A stretch of DNA of 64,000 bases, from contig NZ_KB235908.1 in the NCBI RefSeq assembly GCF_000332155.1, forward strand, positions 1 to 64,000, written 5' to 3'. Numbering within the stretch: position 1 is the stretch's first letter; each line of letters opens with the position of its first letter. The notes beneath the pieces were generated by a model. The model had not been told where the DNA came from and searched no databases. It was given only the letters and a program-made list of their open reading frames with translations. Below, in pieces: positions 35,330 through 44,815 of this stretch. The position numbers were made by a program, and so were the translations under genes. This DNA comes from Kamptonema formosum PCC 6407 (GTDB taxonomy: Bacteria; Cyanobacteriota; Cyanobacteriia; Cyanobacteriales; Microcoleaceae).

Positions 35330-36503
35330 GAGCCACTATCTCCTTTAAAGCAGAATCTTTTGACCCACAAACAGCATCTTCCCTTACCTGAGAATTGAAC
35401 TGCTTTTTCAAACTTCCCTTGAAATACGAAAACATCCCATAGACATCATTGAGTCGATTTTCAAACCCTTTCTTTGCCAAAATAGGTGGCATAGCAACTT
35501 CCGCATTCCAAATAAGCGGGAAGCGATCGTAATGTTCGTTTAACTCCCTACGGAGATAATCAGCCGTCCCACCACAGAACACCAATTCATCGCAATCCAG
35601 CGGCAAATTCTCATCCAACCAACTCGTGAGACTCCGCACATATTCAGGCCGCGCCTCTTTAATTGCTGCTATCATCTGCTGTACTTCTTCCGCCCGCCCT
35701 TGCTTAGTCGTGCTGCGAGCCAACCGCATCAAAGAACCTGCCTTAAACTCAGATCCCGCTGCGGCGATCGCGGGAGTCAATCGCTCAGCAGTCTGCCCCG
35801 AAGTCCTAGCTACCACCCTCTCCACCATGCGGATGAAGCCCAAATCGCTCGTTTTTCCCGGCCTGACATCTCCCCGCTGAACAACCAGCAGGCTAGCATT
35901 GCGGTAGCCAATCATCGCGATCGCACACACCCGCTCTTTCAAAACAGAACCAACTTTCTTGTTGTGCATTAAGTAAATGCCACCCCCCTCTGGCTTGCAG
36001 TTAAACGCCAACAATTCCACGCTCATTGAGCCTGTAGGAGTTTGATAATCCGCTAAAGCTTCACGCAGCACCCGCTCGAACCGATTTCGGTCTTCATATT
36101 CCCCCGGTGGCAACAACACGGCGATCGCCGCCGTAAATTTTGCAGGCAAATTCAGCTTTTCCTTAATCGCCCACATCCCAGCCAGAGTTTTGTGCAGCGC
36201 CCTTTCGTACTTGAGTTCCGAAAGGCCAGCATTGGCGTGAAACCTCTCTTTCGCCAAATACCCCACTGCTCTGTAATCATTCCTAAAGGCAACCCAAGCC
36301 GTATTCTCAGGCTCAGCTAACCCCAACTGGTCTCTGGTATAAGCCAAAACTGATTCCTGCGGTACAGATACGACCTCCGGTTCCATGCACAGCAGTCGAA
36401 TTTGATTCTTTGGCCCTGCGTAGAGAATTTTGGTAGCTGACCCCCCATAATCGTAGGCCGCGATCGCTTGAGGCCAGATAGTTTCGATAGTAGTTTCACT
36501 CAT
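35322..36503 (-). CDS. ParM/StbA-like actin ATPase
   Basis: A 393-residue actin-fold ATPase. Phosphate 1 loop: AAYDYGGSATKILYAG (about 15-30). Phosphate 2-like loop: IAMIGYRNASLLVVQRG. Adenosine motif: LVFCGGTADYL. These fit the plasmid-segregation actins ParM/StbA and Alp-type proteins. The start at 36503 is chosen for the AGGAAG site just upstream; a longer frame begins at 36584. It heads a minus-strand cluster with a possible adaptor, a truncated P-loop protein and a membrane protein. This gives the plasmid a second segregation system beside parAB. Confidence 0.8.
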   Translation of the reverse strand: MSETTIETIWPQAIAAYDYGGSATKILYAGPKNQIRLLCMEPEVVSVPQESVLAYTRDQLGLAEPENTAWVAFRNDYRAVGYLAKERFHANAGLSELKYERALHKTLAGMWAIKEKLNLPAKFTAAIAVLLPPGEYEDRNRFERVLREALADYQTPTGSMSVELLAFNCKPEGGGIYLMHNKKVGSVLKERVCAIAMIGYRNASLLVVQRGDVRPGKTSDLGFIRMVERVVARTSGQTAERLTPAIAAAGSEFKAGSLMRLARSTTKQGRAEEVQQMIAAIKEARPEYVRSLTSWLDENLPLDCDELVFCGGTADYLRRELNEHYDRFPLIWNAEVAMPPILAKKGFENRLNDVYGMFSYFKGSLKKQFNSQVREDAVCGSKDSALKEIVAHG

Positions 36504-36709
36504 ATTGCAAGTCTTCCTAATTGAAGTTTCAAGAGTGGTAAAAAAATAGCCCTGTACCTTTGGGCGTGCAGAAATAACTTTCACGCCAAGCCAAGCGTGC
36601 TACCTCACAAGAAGGCTGTAAAACAACAGCTATTGAGGGATTAAAACGCACTTACTACTTATTAACCCTCCTAAAACCTCCCCTCCCTCAGCCAGTTGTC
36701 TGAATCCCA

Positions 36710-36780
36710 GCACCTCTAAAAATCGGACTCACGGCTTAGGCTAAAACGAAGCTTTTGGTAGCAAGCTGTGTCAGAGGTGC
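36710..36780. repeat. Nested inverted repeats, candidate oriT
   Basis: GCACCTCT (36710-36717) and AGAGGTGC (36773-36780) are exact complements. Between them GCTAAAA (36740-36746) and TTTTGGTAGC (36753-36762) form a second, imperfect pair. The 497-bp space from 36504 to 37000 lies directly upstream of mobC and the relaxase gene, the usual place of an origin of transfer. The nick site is not identified. Confidence 0.45.
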
Positions 36781-36878
36781 GTCTAAGTCGCCCAGACAGG
36801 ATGGTTGCTGAGCCTACTCGATATGCCTACCACTGGCTAGACCAACGCGCAGAGCGATCGCAATCGAAGGATAAAGTT

Positions 36879-36975
36879 CTAAGACTTACGCACTCCCGTG
36901 CCAAATTACCCTATTCTTGGCGCTTGTAAAGAAGCTGAAACCCTTGTGCTGGCGTTACAGTGCATAAGTCCTAAG
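36879..36975. repeat. 97-bp element bounded by inverted repeats
   Basis: CTAAGACTTACGCAC (36879-36893) and GTGCATAAGTCCTAAG (36960-36975) are near-perfect complements at the ends of a 97-bp segment. Ends of the form ACTTACGCAC are, to my knowledge, common on small non-autonomous repeats in cyanobacteria. It is therefore a possible MITE just upstream of mobC, or part of the transfer origin. Confidence 0.45.
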
Positions 36976-37000
36976 CTTGTTACCCCAACACCAAATAGCC

Positions 37001-37378
37001 ATGTCGAAATCCAAACGAATCAAAAGAATAGCCATATACCTAACACCAGAAGAACTTCAACTTGCTGGATCTTTGGCTAAAAATCTCCAATTGAGTATCA
37101 GCGGTTTATTCCGATACCACACTTTTAAACAACAACATCAACCTGCTTTGTGCCAAAAATTAGCTGAACTTAACCTCCGGCTTAAACCGATTGCCCTTGC
37201 TACAGAACAAGCATTATGGATGGGGGAAAAAATTACACAACCAGCCAACTTTAAGGATTTGATTGAGGAAACTTTAGCACTGCTTAAGCAAGTACAGCAA
37301 CAGCAAATGAACGTCCCAGTTCTAATGAATTTAAGCGATATTGAGGGAAATTTAGAATGTTTTAGCGAAGATTATTAA
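37001..37378 (+). CDS. mobC: MobC-like relaxosome accessory protein
   Basis: A 125-residue protein. Its basic N-terminus is followed by a ribbon-helix-helix-like start (RIAIYLTPEELQLAGSLAKN), the common pattern of MobC/MbeC-type accessory proteins that bind oriT and help the relaxase. The rest is helical with a Gln-rich coil (LLKQVQQQQMN). ATG at 37001 is chosen since the basic segment begins there; a TTG at 36977 is also in frame. The relaxase gene follows after 54 bp. Confidence 0.65.
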   Translation: MSKSKRIKRIAIYLTPEELQLAGSLAKNLQLSISGLFRYHTFKQQHQPALCQKLAELNLRLKPIALATEQALWMGEKITQPANFKDLIEETLALLKQVQQQQMNVPVLMNLSDIEGNLECFSEDY

Positions 37379-37432
37379 TAAAAAAATCCACAAATTATCA
37401 CTTGTTTTACTACACAAGTTTTAAGCTTAGTA

Positions 37433-38725
37433 ATGATTGGTAAGCAGAAAATCGGTAAAACTTTTACCCCATTGCTCAATTACCTCTTCTCCAAAGAAGG
37501 AGCTTTACTGATTGGAGGAAATATGGTAGGAGAAAATGCCCAGGAACTAGCTGCGGAGTTTCTCTTCTCCAAACAACTCAATCCTAGAGTTGAAAAACCA
37601 GTTTACCATGCCACCTTAAGCGTACCTTCTGGCGAGTATATCCCCGATGCCAAATGGCGGGCGATCGCTCTTGATTACCTAGAAGGAATGGGACTCGATC
37701 AAAACCTATTTGCCATTATCCGCCATACCGACCGCGAACACGACCACATTCATATTGCAGCCAGCCGCATCAAATTGGATGAAAAAGGAACTTGCGTATC
37801 CGATAGCTGGAACTATCTACGCAGCGAAAAATTGATTCAAAAATTGGAAGAAAAGTACGACTTGGCACCAGCTTCTCGCAGTTTTAATAAGGAACGTCGT
37901 TCTCCCACAACTGGCGAACACCGACGGTTAGCAAGAACCGGGGAAATCAGCACGCGGGAACAACTGCAAACAGCACTAGATCGAGCAACCACTGACAGTC
38001 CCGCGCTTGTTCTTTTGATTGACAGGCTCAGCGAACAAGGTATTAGTGTCAAAATAAAACCCACTCCAACTGGTGAATTAGGCATTAGCTACAAATTAGA
38101 TAATATCGCTTTTAGCGGCACTCATTTAGGCAAAGTTTACACCTTTAAAGGACTTCAAAAATATAGAGGAGTTAGTTATTCTCCTGACATAGATTCGGAA
38201 GTTGTTGCACAATTTCCAACTTGGGTCTCTAACCAGATTTTACCAATAGTAAACTGTAAATCTGATGGAAACGGAAACACAGATAGTGACAGCACAGGCG
38301 ATACTGGCATCAATAGCTTCGGTAACAATACTTTACCCCAAAACTGGAATATTAACCCAGATATTTACACCCAAGAAGAAGAAAACACCGCTAATATTTC
38401 CGATGTTGAAGAGAGTGCCACTGATTCTTCAAATGTTAAGTCAGAAGATGTATCCCTGGATGAACCATTAAATCAAGAGACAAACGAACCAGATTTAACT
38501 CTTCACTGGCAATCCGTGCGAGAAAGGCTGGTAGAAAATGCCTGCCTCCCCTCCGAATTGATAGACCTGTTACACGATAAAGGGTGGATAGATATAGATG
38601 GCCAAGCCCGTGCTGTGTTTACTCTCCGCACGCTTACCGGAGATTATATGGGAACCTGCACTTGGGAGTCTAATGGAACATTTTCCATTGGCAGTAATGC
38701 GGGAATATCACTTGCAACTGCTTGA
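37433..38725 (+). CDS. mobA: MobA/VirD2-type relaxase
   Basis: A 430-residue relaxase. The N-terminus holds the likely catalytic tyrosine in LLNYLFS (Y17). The metal-binding three-histidine motif is HTDREHDHIHI (H98, H103, H105, H107), the HxDxx(H)xHxH signature of MOBP/MOBV-like enzymes. The N-terminal about 160 residues are the nicking domain; the C-terminal half has an acidic linker and a small domain (about 350-425). It nicks oriT and pilots transfer of the strand. The broken recG starts inside its last codons. No type IV secretion genes are in the window, so the plasmid looks mobilisable. Confidence 0.88.
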   Translation: MIGKQKIGKTFTPLLNYLFSKEGALLIGGNMVGENAQELAAEFLFSKQLNPRVEKPVYHATLSVPSGEYIPDAKWRAIALDYLEGMGLDQNLFAIIRHTDREHDHIHIAASRIKLDEKGTCVSDSWNYLRSEKLIQKLEEKYDLAPASRSFNKERRSPTTGEHRRLARTGEISTREQLQTALDRATTDSPALVLLIDRLSEQGISVKIKPTPTGELGISYKLDNIAFSGTHLGKVYTFKGLQKYRGVSYSPDIDSEVVAQFPTWVSNQILPIVNCKSDGNGNTDSDSTGDTGINSFGNNTLPQNWNINPDIYTQEEENTANISDVEESATDSSNVKSEDVSLDEPLNQETNEPDLTLHWQSVRERLVENACLPSELIDLLHDKGWIDIDGQARAVFTLRTLTGDYMGTCTWESNGTFSIGSNAGISLATA

Positions 38726-40381
38726 AAAACTTGGCATTACCAGCATCCTCGACCTACTGCTTTACTTTCCCCGCGACTACATCAAGTATCGGCGAGTTAA
38801 AATAGCCGGTTTACAAATAGGAGATTCTGTCACAATTGTGGGCAAAATTAAGAAACACGAAATTATCAGTCCGCCTAAAAATCCTCGACTAACAATCCAA
38901 ACACTTATCGTCAAGGATAAAACAGGTAACATAGCCTGTAAACGTTTCTTCAATCATACCTATTATCAATCTCAACAGTGGAGAAACGAGCAAAATTTGA
39001 TGTACGTTAATGGAAGCATTGTTACTGTATCGGGGGTAGTTAAGGCAGACCGGTATTATGGAATGATATTAACTTCCCCTGAAATTCAACTAATTGATTT
39101 AGACCAAGTAAGGGATACGAAAAACTCAATTATCCCGATTTATCCATTAACAAAAGGAGTTAGCAACGAAATCGTTCAAGAAGCAGTATCCTCAGCTTTG
39201 GAAATGACTGAGCTACTAATTGACCCCCTACCGCAGCATCTCCGACGAAAATGTGGTTTGATGGAATTACAGGTAGCGATCGCAAATATCCACCAACCCC
39301 CAGACGAACCCCAACTAGAAGCTGCCCGCCGTCGCCTGGTATTTGATGAATTCTTCTATCTTCAGCTATCATTCCTCGTGCGCCGCCGTCAACTTTTAGC
39401 ACGTTCAGCTATTACAAAAATAACCCCTACTAGCCCACTGGTAGAACAGTTTTACTCTCAACTTCCCTTCTCGCTTACCTTAGCTCAACGTCAGGTCATC
39501 AACGATATTCTCAACGACATGACTGCCAAAACCCCGATGAACCGATTGGTACAGGGGGATGTTGGTTCTGGTAAAACGGTTGTTGCAGTCGTTGCTATCC
39601 TCGTCGCTATTCAATCCGGCTACCAAGCGGCACTGATGGCCCCTACAGAAGTGTTAGCCGAACAGCATTATAGGAAGATTGCTACATGGTTTGAACCCCT
39701 TGGGGTTTCTGTTCAATTGCTGACGGGTTCTACGAAAACTGCCAAACGCAGAGAAATCCACGCCCAACTGGAAACGGGCGAACTTTCCCTGTTAGTGGGA
39801 ACTCACGCACTGCTGCAAGAAAAAGTCAACTTCAATCAACTCGGTTTGGTGGTGATTGACGAACAGCATAGATTCGGAGTACAGCAGCGGCAGAATTTAC
39901 TCAACAAGGGAAATAGACCTCATGTACTGACAATGACGGCGACTCCTATTCCACGTACCTTGTTCCCAATGCTACAGTCATTTTAATTGACCATGCCGAT
40001 CGCTTTGGCTTAGCTCAACTGCACCAGTTAAGAGGTCGCGTCGGTCGGGGTTCGCACCGTTCCTATTGTTTGCTGCTAGATACCAGTAAAACAGCAGAAG
40101 CCAAGGCACGTCTTGAGGTGTTGGAAAAGTCTACTGATGGGTTCTTTATTTCGGAGATGGATTTGCGATTGCGTGGGCCGGGAGTTGTGATGGGCTATCG
40201 CCAATCGGGAATTTCAGAATTTGCTTTGGCGAATATACTGGATGATGAGGATTTGCTGAATTTAGCTCGTTGTATGGCAGTAGTAATTGTTAAGAGTGAC
40301 CCGAATTTAGAAGCGTATCCATTGATGGTTGCAGAACTCAAAAGACTGGGGCTGACGAGTTGGAATTGCGCTCTCAATTAA
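38697..40381 (+). pseudogene. recG: recG helicase gene with internal deletion
   Basis: The wedge and helicase N-terminal half are present: YFPRDYIKYRRVKIAGLQIGD, then Walker A VQGDVGSGKT, VVIDEQHRFG and MTATPIPRT. Right after PRTL (near 39963) the frame shifts and the sequence resumes in another frame with VPNATVILIDHADRFG and QLRGRVGRGSHRSYC, the conserved C-terminal block. The segment between, about 150-200 residues in RecG including the start of the second RecA domain, is missing. The product would stop at 39986. The start is uncertain (38673 or 38697) because it overlaps the relaxase gene. The helicase cannot work as encoded. Confidence 0.9.
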
Positions 40382-40478
40382 TAGATTTTAATAATAGTTG
40401 ATGCAATTCAAATTACCTCCAATTCCACCTAAAATTTTCAGATATGCAGTCAATCATTCACAAATACAGTTGTACCGT

Positions 40479-40901
40479 TCAAGTCAGTGGCTCAATCGGC
40501 AAATTAGCAGCAATTTCGACTATAGTAATTTTCGCATTCTCAACAACCGTATTTCCCATCATCGTATCGTGCATTGCCTCAAACTTTGATTCGGCTTCAG
40601 CAATACGTTCATAGTGCAAAATTACATGATAATGTTTAGCGATCGCCAAACCTGCCTCAGTTCGCTCTACGGCATCCCAGTCTCGATTCTGACGTTCCTC
40701 AGCAATCTGGCGATAACGCTCGGCTAACTGCTCTAAGGCGATCGCAATTGTATGTTCCTTTGTTTGACCGTAGCAACGGATGTCCGCAGTGGGGCAGTCA
40801 CTCAAATCTGTTGACATCTGGCACGTATACTGTCCATTAGTCTGAGGCTGCACGGTTAGCGAAATCGTTCCGGTAATCGAATCGGGATTCATCTGGTTCA
40901 T
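40479..40901 (-). CDS. Hypothetical 140-aa protein
   Basis: No family recognised. An N-terminal strand-rich part (TISLTVQPQTNGQYTCQMST) is followed by a long helical region (LEQLAERYRQIAEERQNRDW). It contains no membrane segment. It is on the opposite strand to the recG remnant and may belong to a separate acquired segment with the pirin cluster. Confidence 0.55.
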   Translation of the reverse strand: MNQMNPDSITGTISLTVQPQTNGQYTCQMSTDLSDCPTADIRCYGQTKEHTIAIALEQLAERYRQIAEERQNRDWDAVERTEAGLAIAKHYHVILHYERIAEAESKFEAMHDTMMGNTVVENAKITIVEIAANLPIEPLT

Positions 40902-41059
40902 ATTTACTTCGCTCTTAACTCGCTCTGATGTTGTTATTGCTGATTATGCAGCAGTAGCTTGTAGCTAATTGTGTTTGTTGTCAAAGTCATCTCCTAATGT
41001 AATGAATTTGAAGAAATAGTTTGTCCAAATTGCACTCAACTTGGACAAACAGAATCAGT

Positions 41060-41473
41060 TTATTGTTCACTATTAGCTAGCACCATGACAACATCAGCAT
41101 GGGCTAACACCACATCAGGATTGCTTTGCAGGGCTGCATCATACTTCATCGCAAAATCATTTCCCGATGCGTCAGGTGTGAGCAAAATCCGAACCTCAGT
41201 AATGAGAGTAGCGATCGCTTCTTTTGTAACAGGCTCATCGGCATGGATCAGATCCTCAATTTGCACAATCAATTGGGAGAGTTGATGCAACCAAGCAAAT
41301 CGAGCGTCATTAATCGCCAGTTGTAGCAATTCCCCTCTGGAAACAGTTCCCCGCACTTGTTCGTAAGTGACGCGCTCAGCATTCAACAATATTTTGTGCA
41401 AGTCCAGCAATTTGATTCGTAACTCGCTCAAAAGTTGATGTCGATTAATCCGGTGTTGAAGTGTATTAAACAT
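41060..41473 (-). CDS. Hypothetical protein downstream of pirin
   Basis: A 137-residue helical protein without a family I recognise. It includes a His-rich start (LQHRINRHQLL) and a regular helix pattern through to the C-terminus. Its ATG at 41473 lies inside the last codons of the pirin gene with GGAAGGA a short way upstream, so translation is coupled. A longer frame starts at 41494. It probably belongs to the pirin operon. Confidence 0.6.
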   Translation of the reverse strand: MFNTLQHRINRHQLLSELRIKLLDLHKILLNAERVTYEQVRGTVSRGELLQLAINDARFAWLHQLSQLIVQIEDLIHADEPVTKEAIATLITEVRILLTPDASGNDFAMKYDAALQSNPDVVLAHADVVMVLANSEQ

Positions 41474-42359
41474 GAATCCGTCCCATCCTTCCATTTTGGT
41501 AATCTGCGATCGCTTGTATAATTTCAGCTTCGGTGTTCATCACAAACGGGCCGTAGCGCACCACAGGCTCATTCAACGGTACACCTGCAATTAGTAGGAA
41601 ATCGAGGGGTTGTTGAGCATCAGCAGGATTGGTAATTACAACCTCATCCCCATCTGGTGCAAACATCACCATTTGCCCATCGTCACCGCGCTCCTGTTCG
41701 GTGCCAAACAAACCAGAACCATCCAGCAGATATGCAAAGGCATTGTATTCTTTCGGTACTCTTTGGACAACGGATGCGCCTGGTTGCAGCGTGAAGTGCA
41801 GATAAATAATCGGCGTGTTGGTTTCAATTACCGCCTTTGCCCCTAACGCTTCTCCGGCAATGACTCGTACTGTTACAGACCGATCTGAGCTTTGAACTAC
41901 AGGGATTTGAGCCGCCTCTATTTCCTGATAGCGAGGCGCAATCATTTTGTCCCGTTGCGGTAGGTTAACCCAGAGTTGAATCCCATGTAGCCGTCCACCA
42001 GTGCGAGTAAACTCTGATTCCGGCATTTCTGAATGCACCACTCCTGCCCCGGCCGTCATCCACTGCACGTCGCCCGGATTTAACACTCCCTTATGTCCCT
42101 CAGAATCATTGTGTTCAAACCGTCCGTCCAATAGATAGCTAACGGTTTCAAAACCCCGATGGGGATGATCGGGTGCACCTTTTGCCTGACCAGGTTTCAG
42201 GTTAACCGGGCCCAATTCATCAAGGAGGAGAAAAGGGTCAAACTGTGAGAAGCTGCTTTTAGGGAAGGGACGGCGTACCAGGAACCCTTCTCCTTCTAAG
42301 GTTTCAACGCTATTGATGATTCCGGCAATGGTTCGGAGCGTTTGAGTTTGTACTGTCAT
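41466..42359 (-). CDS. Pirin-family cupin protein
   Basis: A 297-residue bicupin of the pirin family. The metal-binding histidines appear as HPHRGFETVSY (about 65-75), HNDSEGHKG and VVHSEMPESE, all conserved in iron-binding pirins and YhhW-type quercetinases. The C-terminal cupin and the FVMN/RYGPF region close the fold. Pirins act as quercetin dioxygenases or redox sensors; substrate here is unknown. It is divergent from a PadR regulator with a shared 128-bp control region, so repression by PadR is likely. Confidence 0.92.
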   Translation of the reverse strand: MTVQTQTLRTIAGIINSVETLEGEGFLVRRPFPKSSFSQFDPFLLLDELGPVNLKPGQAKGAPDHPHRGFETVSYLLDGRFEHNDSEGHKGVLNPGDVQWMTAGAGVVHSEMPESEFTRTGGRLHGIQLWVNLPQRDKMIAPRYQEIEAAQIPVVQSSDRSVTVRVIAGEALGAKAVIETNTPIIYLHFTLQPGASVVQRVPKEYNAFAYLLDGSGLFGTEQERGDDGQMVMFAPDGDEVVITNPADAQQPLDFLLIAGVPLNEPVVRYGPFVMNTEAEIIQAIADYQNGRMGRIHV

Positions 42360-42389
42360 ACTATTGCCTCCTGGGAATCAGATCATTTA

Positions 42390-42425
42390 TATGAATTATC
42401 TTATATCTGATTAATCATATATTAG
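42390..42425. promoter_or_regulatory. AT-rich dyad between pirin and padR
   Basis: ATATGA and TCATAT form an inverted pair about 20 bp apart in the AT-rich space between the divergent pirin and padR genes, with more ATAT repeats beside it. PadR proteins bind AT-rich dyads, so this is a candidate operator controlling both genes. Confidence 0.45.
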
Positions 42426-42487
42426 CATAGTAGTATATAAGACTCACGAGTAGGGCTTGTATCACTCCTTAATTCGGTAAACCGTCT

Positions 42488-43030
42488 ATGTCTCTCGCCC
42501 ACGTTATTCTCGGTCTGCTTCAGCAACAGGAGCGGACTGGCTACGACCTCAAAACTCAGTGTTTTGACGATTGTATTGCCCACCTGTGGCCAGCAGATCA
42601 GGCACAGATTTATCGCACATTGGAAAAACTAGAGGCACAAGGTTGGATTACCTGCACGGTGGAAATTCAGCACGATCGCCCTAATCGCAAGGTTTACCAG
42701 ATTACAGAAGCAGGTGAAGCGGCATTAAATCAATGGCTTGGGACTCATCAGCCTCTACCAATTCTGCGAGAACCCTTGGTAGTGCAACTCTACTTTGCTG
42801 CTCAGCTACCGAATCAGGCGATTATTCATTTGCTAGAGCAAGAGTTGGCAGCGCGGCATGAGAAACTAGCTGAATGCAAGGCGATCGCTCTTCTTTCCAA
42901 GGACGATTCCAAAGCATCTCGCGAGCAGAAAATGCAGGGGTTGGTACTGGAGTTGGTAACGCGACGAGAACAGACCTATCTAGATTGGCTCAATGAGGCA
43001 ATAGAAACAGTCCGAAGCCAGCCCGAATAA
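42488..43030 (+). CDS. PadR-family transcriptional repressor
   Basis: A 180-residue PadR. The N-terminal winged helix has ILGLLQQQERTGYDLK and QIYRTLEKLEAQGWI, then NRKVYQITEAG for the wing. The C-terminal half is the helical dimerisation and effector domain of the Vir_act_alpha_C type. Length and order agree with the PadR-s2/AphA-like group. It is transcribed away from pirin and probably represses both itself and the pirin operon in response to a phenolic or other small molecule. Confidence 0.93.
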   Translation: MSLAHVILGLLQQQERTGYDLKTQCFDDCIAHLWPADQAQIYRTLEKLEAQGWITCTVEIQHDRPNRKVYQITEAGEAALNQWLGTHQPLPILREPLVVQLYFAAQLPNQAIIHLLEQELAARHEKLAECKAIALLSKDDSKASREQKMQGLVLELVTRREQTYLDWLNEAIETVRSQPE

Positions 43031-43086
43031 GAAGCTCTACAATTATCAATGCTGTTTTTTGGGCGACTCTAACTTACAAACCTTAT

Positions 43087-44094
43087 TCAGTTTGAGGAAC
43101 ATTTTGTCAAGTAAGAGTTGCGAAATTTAGTTTTACCCATATAAACAGCTTCCTTAACTTTCCATTGTTTCTGAGGTAGTAAGTCTTTAACATTTTGTAA
43201 TTGAACTAAACCTCTATAATCACCTGTGATTTGAAAAATGACTCTAGCAATAACTTTACAACACGAGTCCGGGTATTTGACAACTTGCAACTCAGAAAAC
43301 CGAATCACCGCCCAATTTCTCTCTAAGAAAAACTGATTGCGCTGACTATCTTTCCCCCTATCCACACAATGATGAGGCTTTCCTGTTCGCCCCTCATAAG
43401 GTTCATCAATCTCGATATCTATCGCTAAACCAATCGGTTGGTGAACTAGAATAAAATCAGCAGTGTAACGCAAAGATGTACCAGGTATAGAAAACTCACC
43501 CCCCATACAGAAGTCATAAAACCCATAAAAATAACGGCATAAGTAAACAAAAAACTGCTTTTCACTGACCCCTTGCTGTACTCCTCCCTTACCCTGACCT
43601 GCGGGCTGTTCAACAATCTCTTTCAACAATCTCAAAAACCGCTTAGATCGCTTCTGTAGCATAAAATTATATCTCTCAAATTCCTTGCCTTTTGACTGCA
43701 AGCGACGCAATTGATGACTTTCATATTTAACTAACTGTTGTTGATACTCAGCTAGTCGTTGCTTGTAACAATCGCGCACTTGAAAATCCACAAATCGCAG
43801 ATAAGAAAAAGCCGCTACTGCACTAACTGACGCACACACCAGCGCTGACCAAAAAGCTATAGAACTCATGCCAAACAGCCAGTTAACCAACATTACCACC
43901 CCAACACTGGCTATCCAAAGCATAATTACCAAATAGTAACGGGAATTAGTGAAAACTGGCAGTCGCGGCGGAAAAGGCGGTTTTATTGTAGGACTAGCAC
44001 TTTCTTCCCAAATAGGTATCGGGTTATCCGCGCAGAACTGACGAATTGAATCAGGGATAAGAATAACTGGATAAAAGCCTCTTATTTGGCTCAT
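43087..44094 (-). CDS. Membrane-tethered PD-(D/E)XK nuclease-like protein
   Basis: A 335-residue protein with two membrane helices (about 53-72 and 78-98), a basic coiled linker (100-160) and a C-terminal domain that resembles Vsr/DUF559-type nucleases. The core has D213 in YTADFILVH, then AIDIEIDEPYEG (E228/D230/E231), a His-rich loop (GKPHHCVD), and NQFFLERNWAVIRFSE, the closing helix-strand of this fold. Residues match the family pattern, but activity is not certain. Two membrane helices before a nuclease domain suggest it acts at the membrane, for example on incoming DNA. It stands alone. Confidence 0.65.
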   Translation of the reverse strand: MSQIRGFYPVILIPDSIRQFCADNPIPIWEESASPTIKPPFPPRLPVFTNSRYYLVIMLWIASVGVVMLVNWLFGMSSIAFWSALVCASVSAVAAFSYLRFVDFQVRDCYKQRLAEYQQQLVKYESHQLRRLQSKGKEFERYNFMLQKRSKRFLRLLKEIVEQPAGQGKGGVQQGVSEKQFFVYLCRYFYGFYDFCMGGEFSIPGTSLRYTADFILVHQPIGLAIDIEIDEPYEGRTGKPHHCVDRGKDSQRNQFFLERNWAVIRFSELQVVKYPDSCCKVIARVIFQITGDYRGLVQLQNVKDLLPQKQWKVKEAVYMGKTKFRNSYLTKCSSN

Positions 44095-44290
44095 AGTTAT
44101 GCTTTTTGTAGGCGATGTACAAGCTCAAATTATGTATATTTTCACTATTTAACTTACTAAATATGCGCGTCGTATCTCATCAGACCAAGGAATTATACAC
44201 ACCTCTACCTAATTTCCGATGTCATCGACTGATAAATGGGATAACGCCCAGATATTGGGGTGGAAATAATAATTTGGTACGCCACTACTT

Positions 44291-44782
44291 ATGCCTACAA
44301 ATCAGCCCAATAATACACAAAAAATCGCCACAGACCGTCTCAAATCGACGCGGGACAAACTGACTAGAAAAATCAAATTGGCATTGAAGACTGCAACACC
44401 AGAAGAAACTCTGGAAGTGTGGATGCTAATGAAACAGCAGGAACTCAAGAAAACGACTCCTGGGTTATCGGAACAGCAGATGGAAAGCGTAGTAAATTCG
44501 CTAATCCTAGAACTCGGCTATGACATCATCGCTACCTCCACTACCTTACCTGCTGTATCGCCTGAACCAGAAGTCCAGACAGATGAAAGCGAAGTGGATG
44601 ACGCGGATGAGGATAACGATGCTGATTTCACTAATGACGATATTGAAGACGATGAAGATGACCTTTCAGAAGAATTACCAGACATATTTGAAGAAAAAAT
44701 CCCCTCTCGCAAGCAGCGAGTTCCTGCTTTGAAAAAGGTTGAAACTTTAAGGGGTTCTAACCGAAATGGCAGGCATTCTTAA
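44291..44782 (+). CDS. Hypothetical acidic protein
   Basis: A 163-residue protein. Basic helices come first (LKSTRDKLTRKIKLALKTAT), then a very acidic region (about 96-140, with DEDNDADFTNDDIEDDEDDL), then a basic tail. No family recognised. It begins a run of same-strand genes to 49793 that looks like one plasmid-maintenance module. Confidence 0.6.
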   Translation: MPTNQPNNTQKIATDRLKSTRDKLTRKIKLALKTATPEETLEVWMLMKQQELKKTTPGLSEQQMESVVNSLILELGYDIIATSTTLPAVSPEPEVQTDESEVDDADEDNDADFTNDDIEDDEDDLSEELPDIFEEKIPSRKQRVPALKKVETLRGSNRNGRHS

Positions 44783-44815
44783 ACTCCTAAACTTGAGACG
44801 AGGTTTTACACAAAT

